Counted from the stretch's first letter, positions 37,906-47,313 are shown. The stretch: DNA of 64,000 nucleotides from JAGQPD01 sp020426865 (GCA_041399065.1 JAWKTN010000003.1:992001-1056000); one strand, 5' to 3'. Made by a program: numbers and translations. Notes: generated by a model not told the origin, from the sequence alone.

Positions 37906-39783
37906 ATGAGATTGACACCACGAAATCGACGTAGCCACCGCAATACGTGGCTCATGAGGATGCAGCGGCTCCTAGTGTACGCTGTGGGTTGGCCTATTCG
38001 TATCTATCGACAGCTAGGGCAAGTCATGCGGCGATACGTGCCACGATGGCTTCACCGTGCGGACCGTACGTCAGCCAACGCAGCGCGGGGGCTTTTGACT
38101 TGTTTGATGCAATTGCATTGGATGACGTGGAAACTGGGGCGTGGAGTTTTTACGCCGTTGGGGCGGATGACGACTATCGTCGTATCGGCGGTGGATGCGA
38201 GCGCCACACTGTGTTGGTTAAATCGCGCTTCTGTCCGCTTTGCTTTCGAAATCAACCGTGTTGCCACATGGGGACACCGATGGAACCTTGACCGATGGCT
38301 TTCGCCACTTCGAATCGTTATCCGACCGTTGCTGATGCCCCTTAACTCGGTTGCGATTTTTCTCGATGCATGGTTTAGGACAAGAAACTACCGCGACCTG
38401 CTCTGGGGAGTTCCGGCGTTAGTCATGTTGGTTCCCTTGGGAGTTTGCGGTTTTAACGTCGCGATGATTGGCGAAGCCGAACTAGTGGCTCGGTATCGAC
38501 GGGCCATGAAGCGAGAAATGGAGGCTGGCGACTACGAACGCGTCCAGCTCCTGGGTCGACGTCTCCAGCGACTCGGAGAAGATGTCGAATACACTCGGTA
38601 TCAGGCGGCATTGAGACTGCCGGACGATCGTGGTGGGACGGAACGAGCTTACGCCATCATGAGCGAAATGGCACCTTCGAACGCATTGGGTTTTATCCCG
38701 GCTCATGTCTGGATTGTGCAAAGGTTGATAGCTGGGACGATTCCATCGTTTTCCGATGACGATCGATGGAGTATGGCCCAGAAACACGTTGATCTAATCC
38801 GACAGTGGAATCGCGACCATGATGATGATGATCGGTTGGCCGTGATGCAGGCGTACGTTTACGCAGGTCAACAGCGTTGGAAGGAAGCCGCCAACGAGTT
38901 GCAAGCGGTTGAATCGAAAAAGGACGGAACGTATCTTGATCTTTTCCGGATGTATGTGTCAGGCGGACAAGCCGACGAGGCGCGAGACGCGGCGCGGAAA
39001 GTGATAAGAATCTGCAACGAAAGGGCAGTAGGTGAAGAGCGTGACTTTACCTCGAACGAATATGTTTTGTGGGCCGCGGCATATCAGGTTGACCAAGATC
39101 TGCTGGCTAGTCAGCGAGTCCTGGAAGAGGCTCGCGACAAACTGCCCGACGACAGAATCGTGGCTGTTTCATTGCGAGGCGTGTATGTCACAAGACTTCG
39201 TCAAATTCTAGAGTCAATGAATACCAGCCCATCAGTTGCCGTAGAGCTAGTGGTGAGGCTAAACGAACTATCGACATCGGAAGAGGTTGATGCATTAGCG
39301 GCGGAGATGTATGGACTTGGGAAACGGTCAGATAATGTCGCGTGGCGCACGATCGTTGCGTTAGCGGAGGACAATCGAACTTCAGGCCAGTTCCTCCAAT
39401 CACTTGGAAGCCACGCCGCGCTTGATGGCGAGTTCGAACTGGCACGAATATGGCTCGGTCGTGCCGTCGAGCGAGACCCTCATTCACATGTTGCCCTTAA
39501 CAACCTAGCGTGGGTTTTGGCAAACTGCGAACCTTACGATCTACAAAAGTCAATACTCCTCTCGAACCACGCGATCGAATTGGTCCCCGACGCCTATCGC
39601 TATCGCGAGACGCGGGGTCAGACGTACGTGCGGTTGAAGCTCTGGAACGAAGCGATCGCGGATTTGGAGTTTGCGTTAAATGGCATGCCCGAGGACAAGA
39701 ACATCCACGCCGCGTTGGCCACCGCGTACGACGCCGTCGGCAAACCGGCGTTAGCGAAAGCGCATCGCGAAGCGGTGAAGTAA
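37906..39783 (+). CDS. Membrane-anchored TPR-repeat protein of the exosortase locus
   Basis: The ATG follows the exosortase TAA directly. About 170 basic, aromatic-rich N-terminal residues precede a membrane span (LLWGVPALVMLVPLGVCGFNVAM). A long helical region of TPR-like pairs follows, with clearest units near the C-terminus (ALNNLAWVLANC, RYRETRGQTYVRLKLWNEAI). TPR proteins are common partners in polysaccharide export and exosortase loci, where they act as scaffolds. It is the last gene of the locus; repeat elements begin 10 bases after its stop. Confidence 0.78.
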   Translation: MRLTPRNRRSHRNTWLMRMQRLLVYAVGWPIRIYRQLGQVMRRYVPRWLHRADRTSANAARGLLTCLMQLHWMTWKLGRGVFTPLGRMTTIVVSAVDASATLCWLNRASVRFAFEINRVATWGHRWNLDRWLSPLRIVIRPLLMPLNSVAIFLDAWFRTRNYRDLLWGVPALVMLVPLGVCGFNVAMIGEAELVARYRRAMKREMEAGDYERVQLLGRRLQRLGEDVEYTRYQAALRLPDDRGGTERAYAIMSEMAPSNALGFIPAHVWIVQRLIAGTIPSFSDDDRWSMAQKHVDLIRQWNRDHDDDDRLAVMQAYVYAGQQRWKEAANELQAVESKKDGTYLDLFRMYVSGGQADEARDAARKVIRICNERAVGEERDFTSNEYVLWAAAYQVDQDLLASQRVLEEARDKLPDDRIVAVSLRGVYVTRLRQILESMNTSPSVAVELVVRLNELSTSEEVDALAAEMYGLGKRSDNVAWRTIVALAEDNRTSGQFLQSLGSHAALDGEFELARIWLGRAVERDPHSHVALNNLAWVLANCEPYDLQKSILLSNHAIELVPDAYRYRETRGQTYVRLKLWNEAIADLEFALNGMPEDKNIHAALATAYDAVGKPALAKAHREAVK

Positions 39784-39792
39784 CGGCAATTC

Positions 39793-39953
39793 AGGGCCGA
39801 AGGCCCGGATGGGAAAATAGGGCCGAAGGCCCGGCCGTTTGCATAGCCCAGCCCGCAGGGCTGGGTGTCGTACGGCCCGTTTCCCCCCGGCGGCGATCCG
39901 ACCGGGCCTCCGGCCCGGTCGGATCTCCGCCGTGCTGCGGGCCTTCGGCCCTG
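39793..39953. repeat. Composite REP-like palindromic element, copy 1
   Basis: Outer arms contain GGCCGAAGGCCC hairpins and TTTGCATAGCCCAG. The central stem-loop (39888-39932) has the core CCGGGCC-TCC-GGCCCGG extended by self-complementary flanks, with one mismatch. It follows the TPR gene and faces the frameshifted transposase. Confidence 0.85.
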
Positions 39954-40031
39954 ATGACGCATGTGCGGCAATTTGGTACCATGCCCCCGACGCGTTTCGC
40001 CTCATCATTCGGCAGATTCGGAGAGCACATC

Positions 40032-40488
40032 ATGCCGCAATCGATCGCTCAGGTTTGGCTCCACGTTATTTTCTCTACGAAGAACCGGGAACCGTTTTTC
40101 AGAAACCCTGTGTTCCGCGATGAAATGTTCCGGATGTTGGCCTTTCACGTCGAGCAATTGAATTGCCTGGAGCGCATCGGTCGGCGGGCATGTTGATCAT
40201 GTCCATCTGTTGGTCGGGCTGTCGCGGACCGTTACGATTGCAAAACTGGTGGAAAAAATCAAAACAGGGACATCAAAATGGGCGAAGACGACAGATGGTG
40301 GACATCCCGCGTTCGCTTGGCAGTCAGGTTACGGTGCATTTTCCGTAAGTCACAGCCGACGTGATGAGGTGGACAAATACATTCGTTGCCAGAATGAGCA
40401 TCACGCCAATCAAACGTTTCAGGACGAATATCGCAAGTTCTGTCGCGCCCACGGGATGGAAGTCGACGAGCGTTATGCCTGGGATTAA
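40032..40488 (+). pseudogene. IS200/RAYT-like Y1 transposase, frameshifted
   Basis: The ATG at 40032 starts MPQSIAQVWLHVIFSTKNRE, the typical opening of short REP-associated tyrosine transposases. The frame fails near 40165-40195: it ends at 40196, while the continuation is in another frame and encodes GHVDHVHLLVGLSRT (HUH-type HxH metal motif), GTSKWAK, FAWQSGYGAFSVSHS, YIRCQNEHH (catalytic Tyr) and FQDEY, ending at 40488. One extra base around 40170 would account for the shift. All conserved motifs survive in pieces, so inactivation looks recent, unless it is a sequence error. REP-like elements flank it on both sides. Confidence 0.85.
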
Positions 40489-40516
40489 CGAAGGCGTAGT
40501 CCAGCAGCGGCAATCC

Positions 40517-40693
40517 AGGCCCGAAGGGCCGCCGTTTGCATAGCCCAGGCCAACGGCCTGGGTTCGGAAGCCCCCCGGCGCGTCCCCGTCGTCGTCGTCC
40601 GGGCCGGAGGCCCGGACGACGACGACGGGGAATGTCGCCAACCGGACCCAGCCCTGCGGGCTGGGCTATGCAAACGCCGGGCCTTCGGCCCTG
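40517..40693. repeat. Composite REP-like palindromic element, copy 2
   Basis: Same architecture as copy 1. The central perfect stem spans 40584-40630 and is built on CCGGGCC-GGA-GGCCCGG with GTCGTCGTC-type flanks. It starts 29 bases after the transposase remnant. Confidence 0.85.
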
Positions 40694-40745
40694 AGGACGC
40701 AGAGCTGACCGGGCGATATCGCTGTCCAGAGTGCGGATGTAATCC

Positions 40746-40930
40746 AGGCCCGAAGGGCCGCCGTTTGCATAGCCCAGGCCAACGGCCTGGGTTCGGAAGC
40801 CCGAGATTTTCCCCCGTCCATCGGATCGTCCGGGCCGGAGGCCCGGACGATCCGATGGACGGGCGCGCAGCGGGCGTTTGGGCCCCAGCCCTGCGGGCTG
40901 GGCTATGCAAACGACGGGCCTTCGGCCCTG
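40746..40930. repeat. Composite REP-like palindromic element, copy 3
   Basis: Outer arms TTTGCATAGCCCAGG and CTGGGCTATGCAAA. The central perfect stem spans 40813-40863 with flanks unlike those of copy 2. It lies just upstream of the Tat-exported isomerase-like gene. Confidence 0.85.
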
Positions 40931-41026
40931 AGGACGCGGAGCTCTGGATTTCCTACGCTACCGGCCGGTATACTACCGTTAACCCGATCACATGCCACTC
41001 GCTCCCCTCGCCGCAAGGAATTCATC

Positions 41027-41968
41027 ATGCATCCGAATCGACGCCTTTTTCTGGGACAATCTCTCACCGCCGGCGCGCTTTGCTGCGGGGCAACTGAGCA
41101 AATCGCGAGTGCTCAAGACCCCAAAGCCAACCAACCCCGCATGCGCATCGCTTGCTCCACCTATTCCTTCTGGCGGTTTCGCGATGATACCAAGGTCACG
41201 GTCGATCGCTGTATCGACCTATCGGCCGAGATGGGTTTCGATGCCGTCGAATTGCTGCTGATCCAAATGACCGATACCTCTAACGCCGCCCTGCAACAAC
41301 TCAAACGCCGAGCGCTCGTCAACGGTCTCGATCTGTGCGGTTTTTCCACGCATCAAGGTTTTGTCAGCCCCGACCAGGCCGAGCGACAAAAAAATATCGA
41401 TGATACGATCCAACAGATTGAACTGGCGTATCAGCTTGGGATCCCCACGATGCGCGTTAACACCGGGCGATGGCGGACCACCAAGTCGTTCGACGAATTG
41501 ATGGCCAATCGCGGTATCGAACCGGCATTGGAAGGCTACACCGACGAAGACGCGTTTGGCTGGGTGATCGATAGCCTGGAAAAATGTCTCCCTACCGCCG
41601 AGAAATGTGGCGTGTTGCTCGGTCTGGAAAACCACTGGGGGTTGGGCCGGACCCCCGAAGGTGTCTTGCGAATCGTCGATGCCATCGATAGCCCTTGGCT
41701 GCAAGTGACGATGGACACCGGTAATTTTCTAGAAGATCCCTACGATCGACTGGAAAAACTTGCCCCGAAAACGGTGTACGTGCAAGCGAAAACGTATTAC
41801 GGCGGCGGCACCTGGTACACGCTGGAATTGGACTACCAACGGATCGCCGACATTTTGCGTCGCCACAATTATCGCGGGTACATCTCATTGGAATTCGAAG
41901 GCCAGGAAGATTACATGACCGCGATCCCCAAGAGCCTCACGATGTTACGAGAGGCGTTTGCCGTATAA
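41027..41968 (+). CDS. Tat-exported sugar phosphate isomerase/epimerase-like TIM-barrel protein
   Basis: The N-terminus has a twin-arginine signal (NRRLFLGQSLTAGALCCG, cut near ASA-QD), so the protein is probably exported folded. The mature part is an AP-endonuclease-2/xylose-isomerase-like TIM barrel: ACSTYSFWRF, MGFDAVELLLIQM, LGIPTMRVNTG, GLENHWGLGR, MDTGNFLEDPYD and YISLEFEGQED. Metal-binding His/Glu/Asp positions of the family are partly visible (E in LENH, D in MDTGN, E in LEFEG). Many planctomycete paralogues have this form and act on sugars or polyols of unknown identity. Confidence 0.82.
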   Translation: MHPNRRLFLGQSLTAGALCCGATEQIASAQDPKANQPRMRIACSTYSFWRFRDDTKVTVDRCIDLSAEMGFDAVELLLIQMTDTSNAALQQLKRRALVNGLDLCGFSTHQGFVSPDQAERQKNIDDTIQQIELAYQLGIPTMRVNTGRWRTTKSFDELMANRGIEPALEGYTDEDAFGWVIDSLEKCLPTAEKCGVLLGLENHWGLGRTPEGVLRIVDAIDSPWLQVTMDTGNFLEDPYDRLEKLAPKTVYVQAKTYYGGGTWYTLELDYQRIADILRRHNYRGYISLEFEGQEDYMTAIPKSLTMLREAFAV

Positions 41969-41974
41969 CGGCAA

Positions 41975-42266
41975 TCCAGGCCCGAAGGCCCGCGTGACAA
42001 TCCAGGCCCGAAGGGCCACCATTTGCATAGCCCAGCCCGCAGGGCTGGGTGTCGGGACGTACCATTCCCCCCGCGGCGTCGATCCGACCGGGCCGGAGGC
42101 CCGGTCGGATCGACGCCGGGCGCGTGGGGCCCGCCGGACCCAGGCCGTTGGCCTGGGCTATGCAAACGACGGGCCTTCGGCCCTGAGGTCGCCGCGGGGC
42201 GCGTGGGGCTCGCCGGTTCCCAGGCCGTTGGCCTGGGCTATGCAAACGACGGGCCTTCGGCCCTGG
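41975..42266. repeat. Composite REP-like element, copy 4, with partial tandem duplication
   Basis: A full element (central perfect stem 42075-42117) is followed by an extra copy of its right half: 42120-42186 and 42200-42266 are nearly identical, 80 bases apart. It fills almost all the space between the isomerase-like and DapA-family genes. Confidence 0.85.
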
Positions 42267-42288
42267 AATACGCTACAATACCCTCCCT

Positions 42289-43206
42289 ATGAAAACTCAA
42301 CACCCCTTTCCGCTGATTGCTGCCCCGTATACCCCGATGCGCGCCGATGGTGCGTTGAACCTGGATGCCGTCCAACCGCTGGCCAATTGGTTAAGCTCGA
42401 TCGGCGTCACCGGCGCATTCATCGCTGGTACGACCGGCGAAGGTTATTCGCTGACGTTCGCCGAACGTGTCGCCCTCACCGAACGTTGGGCCGAAGCTGT
42501 CAAAAACATGTCTCTTGATCTATACGTCCAAGTTGGCGGGAACTGCCAGCGGGAATCGATCGAGCTGGCGGGCCATGCTCAGGCACTGTCGGTCGCCGGG
42601 ATCGCGGCACTGCCGCCGGGATATCTCCGCCCGGCATCGATCGAGGCGTTGATTGAATATTGCGAACCGATCGCCGCCGCAGCGGCCAAGACGTCGTTCT
42701 ATTATTACGATATCCCGTCGCTAAGCGGTGTCACTCTGCCGGCCGTTGAACTGCTGGGCTGTGCCGCCGAACGGATTCCCAATCTGCGCGGGATCAAGTT
42801 CAGCCATACCGATCTGGTTCAATTGCAGGCCTGTGTCCAATTCCAGGGCGGACACTTTGAGATCTATTACGGCAACGATGAGACCTTGTTGGCAGCCTAT
42901 TGCCTGGGGGCTCACGGTGCCATCGGCAGTACGTACAATTTTATGGCACCCACGTATCATCAGTTGCTCGCCCACGCCGATGCTCAAGAGTGGACCGAAG
43001 CCCGCACGTTGCAGTGGCGCGCGGCCACGGCGGTGCGCTTGTTGGCTCGGTTCGGGTACCTCCCGGCATCCAAAAGTGTCATGGCCATGGTGGGCGTCGA
43101 TTGCGGACCGGTGCGTAATCCGCTGAGGAACCTCAGTGAAACCGAAGCGGCGTTGGTGCGGTTTGAGGTGGAGAAGCTGGACGTTTTGCCAAACGCTGGG
43201 AAATAG
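42289..43206 (+). CDS. Dihydrodipicolinate synthase / N-acetylneuraminate lyase family protein
   Basis: This 305-residue class I aldolase-fold protein has the family signature FIAGTTGEGYSLTFAER (GTTGE), SFYYYDIPS (catalytic Tyr) and LRGIKFSHTDL, in which Lys forms the Schiff base. NDETLLAAYCLGAHGAIGST follows as in NanA/DapA enzymes. The sequence looks closer to N-acetylneuraminate lyase than to true DapA because of the YYDIPS and IKFSHTD context. It cleaves or condenses pyruvate with an aldehyde or sugar. It stands alone between repeat elements. Confidence 0.82.
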   Translation: MKTQHPFPLIAAPYTPMRADGALNLDAVQPLANWLSSIGVTGAFIAGTTGEGYSLTFAERVALTERWAEAVKNMSLDLYVQVGGNCQRESIELAGHAQALSVAGIAALPPGYLRPASIEALIEYCEPIAAAAAKTSFYYYDIPSLSGVTLPAVELLGCAAERIPNLRGIKFSHTDLVQLQACVQFQGGHFEIYYGNDETLLAAYCLGAHGAIGSTYNFMAPTYHQLLAHADAQEWTEARTLQWRAATAVRLLARFGYLPASKSVMAMVGVDCGPVRNPLRNLSETEAALVRFEVEKLDVLPNAGK

Positions 43207-43211
43207 CCGCA

Positions 43212-43370
43212 TCCAGGGCCGAAGGGCATCTGCACATCCAGGGCCGAAGGCCCGTCGTTTGCATAGCCCAGGCCAACGGCCTGGGTTCGGGCGGCGTGAT
43301 GTCCCCCGAGGTCGACGTCCGGGCCGCCGGCCCGGACGTCGACCTCGGCGCGCGCGGGCCTTCGCGTCCT
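43212..43370. repeat. Composite REP-like palindromic element, copy 5
   Basis: The central perfect stem spans 43306-43348, core CCGGGCC-GCC-GGCCCGG with flanks CCGAGGTCGACGT / ACGTCGACCTCGG. The left arm has the usual TTTGCATAGCCCAGG. The right arm is shortened to GGGCCTTCGCGTCC. Confidence 0.85.
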
Positions 43371-43623
43371 AGCCGGCTAACTTTCCGTCCAACGGGACAA
43401 GCCCGTTGGGGCGGCGGCCGGCGCTCGCCGGTAAAACCGGCATAATCCCATCCGATTCGCTGGCACCACACCGGCGGGACTCGTGTTCCGGGTATCGTCA
43501 CTTTTCACGACTTGTCCCGCGTTGCACAATAGAGGATACGCCCTTGCCGCCGTGTTTGCTCGACCGCCGGCCGGCGTGTCTCTCCATCAAACGACAATAG
43601 GATCATCCCTCCGGGAACTTGGC

Positions 43624-45117
43624 ATGCTCGAATCGACAACCGTGACTGGTGCGCCACGAGGATCGGCGTGGACGCTATGGCTGGCGCGATGCGCGTTGCT
43701 CCTGGCCACCTCGCTCTCCGTCTATCTGGCCTATCATGGCATCATGGGCACGGCCGTTGCCGGGTGCGCCGGGACAACCAGCAGTTGGTTTGCATGTGAC
43801 GAAGTACTGTCCACTAGCTGGTCGCGGTGGCTCGGTATTCCTACCGGCGTGTTGGCCACCGCGTGCTACGCCAGTGCCCTCGTGCTGTCATTGTTTCTGG
43901 GAGCAACCATTCCGAGTCATGTTCGCCGGATCGCCTGGTTTTTGCTGATTCCCCTGCTGGTCGCCGCCGCGGGCGCGGCGTTGTGGTTCAGCGGTTTGCA
44001 ACACTTTGCCGTCCACAAATACTGTTGGCAGTGCTTGACCGTACATGCCGGTGGCCTGTTGGCTGCGGCGATGCTGCTGCCGCGTTCGTTTCCGGATCTG
44101 AATCGTATCGGACAGCCGCAATCGCCCGCGGCAGGGACCACCCGCCCCGTGCGGATACCCGGAATGCCAGTGATGCCCGGTGTGCTGGCTGAGCGCGGGC
44201 CAGTGACGCATGCGTGGCAAATTGCCGGGTTGTGGGCCGGCGGGCTGTTGGGGCTGATCGTGCTGGTCGCTGGCCAAGTGATCGCGCCGCAGGACACCAT
44301 GCAAGTGACCTCCTTCGACGACGAGGACGCCGCGGACGCGACCCCCGCGATATTGCCGCCTCCCTCCGGTGCTCAGCGAATTGTCAGCGACGAAGGCGTT
44401 GAACGAACCGGCAGCGCCAGCAATGACGATCTGGCGATTAGTGACGAGGATCTGTCGTTTGACGCGTCGGCCGCCGATGATGGCAGTAGCGTGGCGCTCG
44501 CCACAAACACGACGGCCGTAGCCGGCAAGGATCGACGAGCGTACTTGGGGCCCGACCTGCCCGGTGCGAATGTCTATGAATTCGCACACGTGGGCGATCC
44601 CGAAGCCGAATATGTCGTGGTGGAAGTGATGGATTATACGTGTCCGCATTGCCGCAAAATGCAAGCGCATATGGCGAAGTTAGAAGAAGACCTCGGTAGT
44701 CGGCTGGTACTCGTGATCCGACCGGTCGCACTGGAAAAGGAATGCAACGAGTATTTTCCGACCAACGAGACTCATCATCCCAACGCCTGCAAGTACGCTC
44801 GAGCGGCATTGAGCGTGGCGCTGTACCATCCCGAGTCGTTCGAGGCGTTTCATCGCTGGCTGTTGGAGGAAGAACGACCGCCAAGTCTAACCGATGTGTT
44901 CGACCGCGCAGGCAAGATCATGGGCGGACAAGGTACGCTGATCGAAGCGATGAGCAGCGAACGGGTGATGAACTATCTGACGAGCGACAATCGATTGATG
45001 CACGATAAAGAGCTGCAATTGCCCACGATCATCTATGACCGCCGCGTCGCGTCGGGCCTGCCGCAATCGGAATCGCGATGGCGTGAAGTCGTGGAGAAGG
45101 ATTTCGGGATCAAGTAA
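43624..45117 (+). CDS. VKOR-thioredoxin (DsbA-like) fusion protein
   Basis: The start at ATG 43624 (MLESTTVTGAP) is chosen because the longer frame lacks similarity. The N-terminal half has four or five membrane spans with the VKOR pattern: FACDEVLSTSWSRWLGIPTG (conserved Cys, Ser/Trp, GIPTG) and the active CxxC as KYCWQCLTVH. A linker with one more span and an acidic stretch leads to a periplasmic thioredoxin-like domain with VMDYTCPHCRKMQAHM (CPHC) and the cis-Pro region LQLPTIIYD. Such fusions make disulfides in exported proteins, the VKOR half reoxidising the thioredoxin half with quinone. Confidence 0.88.
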   Translation: MLESTTVTGAPRGSAWTLWLARCALLLATSLSVYLAYHGIMGTAVAGCAGTTSSWFACDEVLSTSWSRWLGIPTGVLATACYASALVLSLFLGATIPSHVRRIAWFLLIPLLVAAAGAALWFSGLQHFAVHKYCWQCLTVHAGGLLAAAMLLPRSFPDLNRIGQPQSPAAGTTRPVRIPGMPVMPGVLAERGPVTHAWQIAGLWAGGLLGLIVLVAGQVIAPQDTMQVTSFDDEDAADATPAILPPPSGAQRIVSDEGVERTGSASNDDLAISDEDLSFDASAADDGSSVALATNTTAVAGKDRRAYLGPDLPGANVYEFAHVGDPEAEYVVVEVMDYTCPHCRKMQAHMAKLEEDLGSRLVLVIRPVALEKECNEYFPTNETHHPNACKYARAALSVALYHPESFEAFHRWLLEEERPPSLTDVFDRAGKIMGGQGTLIEAMSSERVMNYLTSDNRLMHDKELQLPTIIYDRRVASGLPQSESRWREVVEKDFGIK

Positions 45118-45150
45118 TCCACGCCCGATTGGCCGCCATTTGCGGAGCCC

Positions 45151-45250
45151 CCTCACCCCGTCCCTCTCCCCCATAAGGAGTTGCGGCGACACGTAACATG
45201 TATGTGTCGCGTGTTCTGCGCAACTCCTTACGGGGGAGAGGGGGCCCCGC
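45151..45250. repeat. Long hairpin repeat element, intergenic copy
   Basis: A 22-bp arm at 45164-45185 pairs with 45219-45240 (one mismatch), with an inner GCGACAC/GTGTCGC stem. A related copy lies at 46411-46510 inside the lactate permease gene. This copy sits just after the VKOR fusion gene. Confidence 0.85.
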
Positions 45251-45297
45251 ACACGGCCTTTTTTGCCAGTCCAAAGTGGGTCGGGGAGGCCTTCGCA

Positions 45298-45344
45298 ACC
45301 CAGGCCGATGGCCTGGGCTGGGCAAACGCCGGGCCTTCGGCCCT
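45298..45344. repeat. REP-like half element
   Basis: Only the right arm is present: CCAGGCCGATGGCCTGGGCT, then GCAAACGCCGGGCCTTCGGCCC. It lies 60 bases before the lactate permease start. Confidence 0.75.
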
Positions 45345-45405
45345 AGATTGCGGCTCTTCGCACGATTGACCGCATGCTACGGTTTGCGATATCCTGTCGC
45401 CAGCC

Positions 45406-47313
45406 ATGTCTCTCACCCTGCAAGCTCTGTTAGCGGCTACTCCCATCCTGCTGGGCGCTGTGATGCTGATCGGCGCGCGGCTTTCGGCTCGCATTGCCAT
45501 GCCCATTGTCTATGTCGTGGCGGTGTCGATCGGCGTTGCTGCATGGAAAATGCCGGTGACCCAAGTTGCCGCAGCCAGTATCAACGGATTGTTTATCACG
45601 GCCGATTTGCTTTATATCATCTTCGGTGCGATCCTGCTGCTCAAAACATTGGAACGGTCCGGCGGTGTCGCCACTATGCGGCGCGGGTTTGCGCAAATCA
45701 GTACCGATCGTCGGGTGCAAATTGTCATCATCGCCTGGCTGTTCGGTTCGTTTATCGAAGGCGCCGCAGGATTCGGCACGCCGGCTGCCATCGTCGCGCC
45801 GCTATTGGTTGCCCTCGGCTACCCGGCTGCCGCCGCCGTAATGATCGGCATGATGATCCAAAGCACCGCCGTTACGTTTGGCGCCGTCGGCACGCCGATC
45901 CTTGTTGGTGTCGGCGGCGGATTGACGGCCGAACAATTCCAAAGTGCTGGCGCGGAGCCGGCGATGTTTCTCTACAGCGTTGGCGTTCGAGCGGCCATGC
46001 TCCACACTGCGGCCGGGGTCGTGATGCCGTTGTGGATGGTGGTTATGACCACGCGATTCTTCGGTCCCCGCCGCAGTTGGGGCGACGGACTGGCGATCGC
46101 TCCGTTTGCCATTTTTGCTGGGCTGGCATTCACTATTCCCTACCTGCTGACCGCTTATCTGCTCGGTCCGGAGTTTCCCTCGCTCATCGGATCGGCTTGT
46201 GGCCTGGCGATCGTCGTTCCTGTCGCTCGCGCCGGTTGGCTCGTGCCACGCGAGTCGTGGGATTTTGCCGAAAAAGATTCTTGGCCACGCGAGTGGCATG
46301 GCCTTTTGGAAGGGACAAGGGGCCATGGGTGGGCTGATGAAAATCGCGGTGATAACCGACATTGGCGTGCGAAATCCGTTGCGCAAGAAACGTCAATACC
46401 GCTTCCGTCCCCTCACCCTGACCCTCTCCCCCAAAACGAGTTGCGGCGGCATGTAAGATGTATGTGGCGTCGTTTCTGCGCAACTCATCTTGGGGGAGAG
46501 GGGACTTGGCTTCGCCAGGTTTTCATCAACTCAGACCGAAGGAAGGGTAATGATAGAGTTGAGATAACGCGTGAGGTGTCGCTGCTGGCGGCGTGGACGC
46601 CGTACCTAGTTGTGGCGACTCTGCTGGTTATTTCGCGATTGCCGCAGCTGCCGTTCGGTACTTGGCTGAAATCGGTTCAGATCGGCTGGCCACAGATCCT
46701 GGGTACCAACATCAGCGCCACGTCCCGTCCGCTGTACCTGCCGGGAACCATTTTCGTTATCGCCGCGGTTGTTGCCGTGCTACTCCATCAGCTTCGCTGG
46801 CGGCAGGTGCAAAGTGCGCTGCACGATTCCGTTCGTACGTTGCTGGGGGCCGGATTTGTTCTCGTCTTCACCGTCCCGATGGTGCAGGTCCTGATCAACT
46901 CGAACGTCAACCAGGCCGAACTTCCGAGCATGCCGGTGGCCATGGCCACGTTTGTCAGCCAACACGTGGGACGGACGTGGCCGTTCTTTGCCCCAGCCAT
47001 TGGCGCTCTCGGAGCGTTTATCGCCGGTAGCAATACCGTCAGCAATATGACATTTGCCAGTTTCCAGTTCAGCATCGCCGAGCAACTCGGCTTTTCCCCC
47101 CATTGGATTGTGGCTCTCCAATCGGTCGGTGCCGCCGCTGGCAATATGATCGCCATCCACAACGTGGTCGCCGCTTCGGCCACCGTCGGATTGCTCGGGC
47201 GCGAAGGCGATACGCTCCGAAAAACGATTCTCCCGACGCTATACTACTTGCTGCTCGTCGGCCTGCTCGGTTTAACCACCGTCTTGCTATCTTCACCAGC
47301 CCGTTTAAACTAA
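45406..47313 (+). CDS. lctP: L-lactate permease (LctP family) with repeat-derived insertion
   Basis: The N- and C-terminal parts match the LctP family: about 12-14 spans, IEGAAGFGTPAAIVAPLLVA, VTFGAVGTPILVG, GALGAFIAGSNTVSNMTFAS, and QSVGAAAGNMIAIHNVVAAS. Proteins of this family import lactate or glycolate with protons. The length, 635 residues, exceeds the usual 530-560 or so. The surplus falls in a cytoplasmic-loop position (about residues 300-385), where a hairpin repeat at 46411-46510 is read in frame as SPHPDPLPQNELRRH...GGEGTWLRQ. The frame stays open through it. Whether the protein is still functional is unknown. Confidence 0.85.
   Translation: MSLTLQALLAATPILLGAVMLIGARLSARIAMPIVYVVAVSIGVAAWKMPVTQVAAASINGLFITADLLYIIFGAILLLKTLERSGGVATMRRGFAQISTDRRVQIVIIAWLFGSFIEGAAGFGTPAAIVAPLLVALGYPAAAAVMIGMMIQSTAVTFGAVGTPILVGVGGGLTAEQFQSAGAEPAMFLYSVGVRAAMLHTAAGVVMPLWMVVMTTRFFGPRRSWGDGLAIAPFAIFAGLAFTIPYLLTAYLLGPEFPSLIGSACGLAIVVPVARAGWLVPRESWDFAEKDSWPREWHGLLEGTRGHGWADENRGDNRHWRAKSVAQETSIPLPSPHPDPLPQNELRRHVRCMWRRFCATHLGGEGTWLRQVFINSDRRKGNDRVEITREVSLLAAWTPYLVVATLLVISRLPQLPFGTWLKSVQIGWPQILGTNISATSRPLYLPGTIFVIAAVVAVLLHQLRWRQVQSALHDSVRTLLGAGFVLVFTVPMVQVLINSNVNQAELPSMPVAMATFVSQHVGRTWPFFAPAIGALGAFIAGSNTVSNMTFASFQFSIAEQLGFSPHWIVALQSVGAAAGNMIAIHNVVAASATVGLLGREGDTLRKTILPTLYYLLLVGLLGLTTVLLSSPARLN
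46411..46510. repeat. Long hairpin repeat element inside lctP coding sequence
   Basis: Arms 46424-46445 and 46479-46500 are at the same offsets as in the copy at 45151-45250. They have diverged, but pairing is mostly kept. It is translated as part of the permease ORF. Confidence 0.85.

Noticed and set aside
39510..40031. Long plus-strand frame running from inside the TPR gene through REP-like copy 1 to the transposase
   Set aside because: It is read through by chance: the first part is a shadow of the TPR gene and the next is palindromic repeat. Only the part from 40032 matches a protein family.
46300..46560. lctP considered as two genes or a frameshifted gene because of its odd middle
   Set aside because: The reading frame is continuous and both halves fit one LctP protein; the odd part is explained by the hairpin repeat read in frame.
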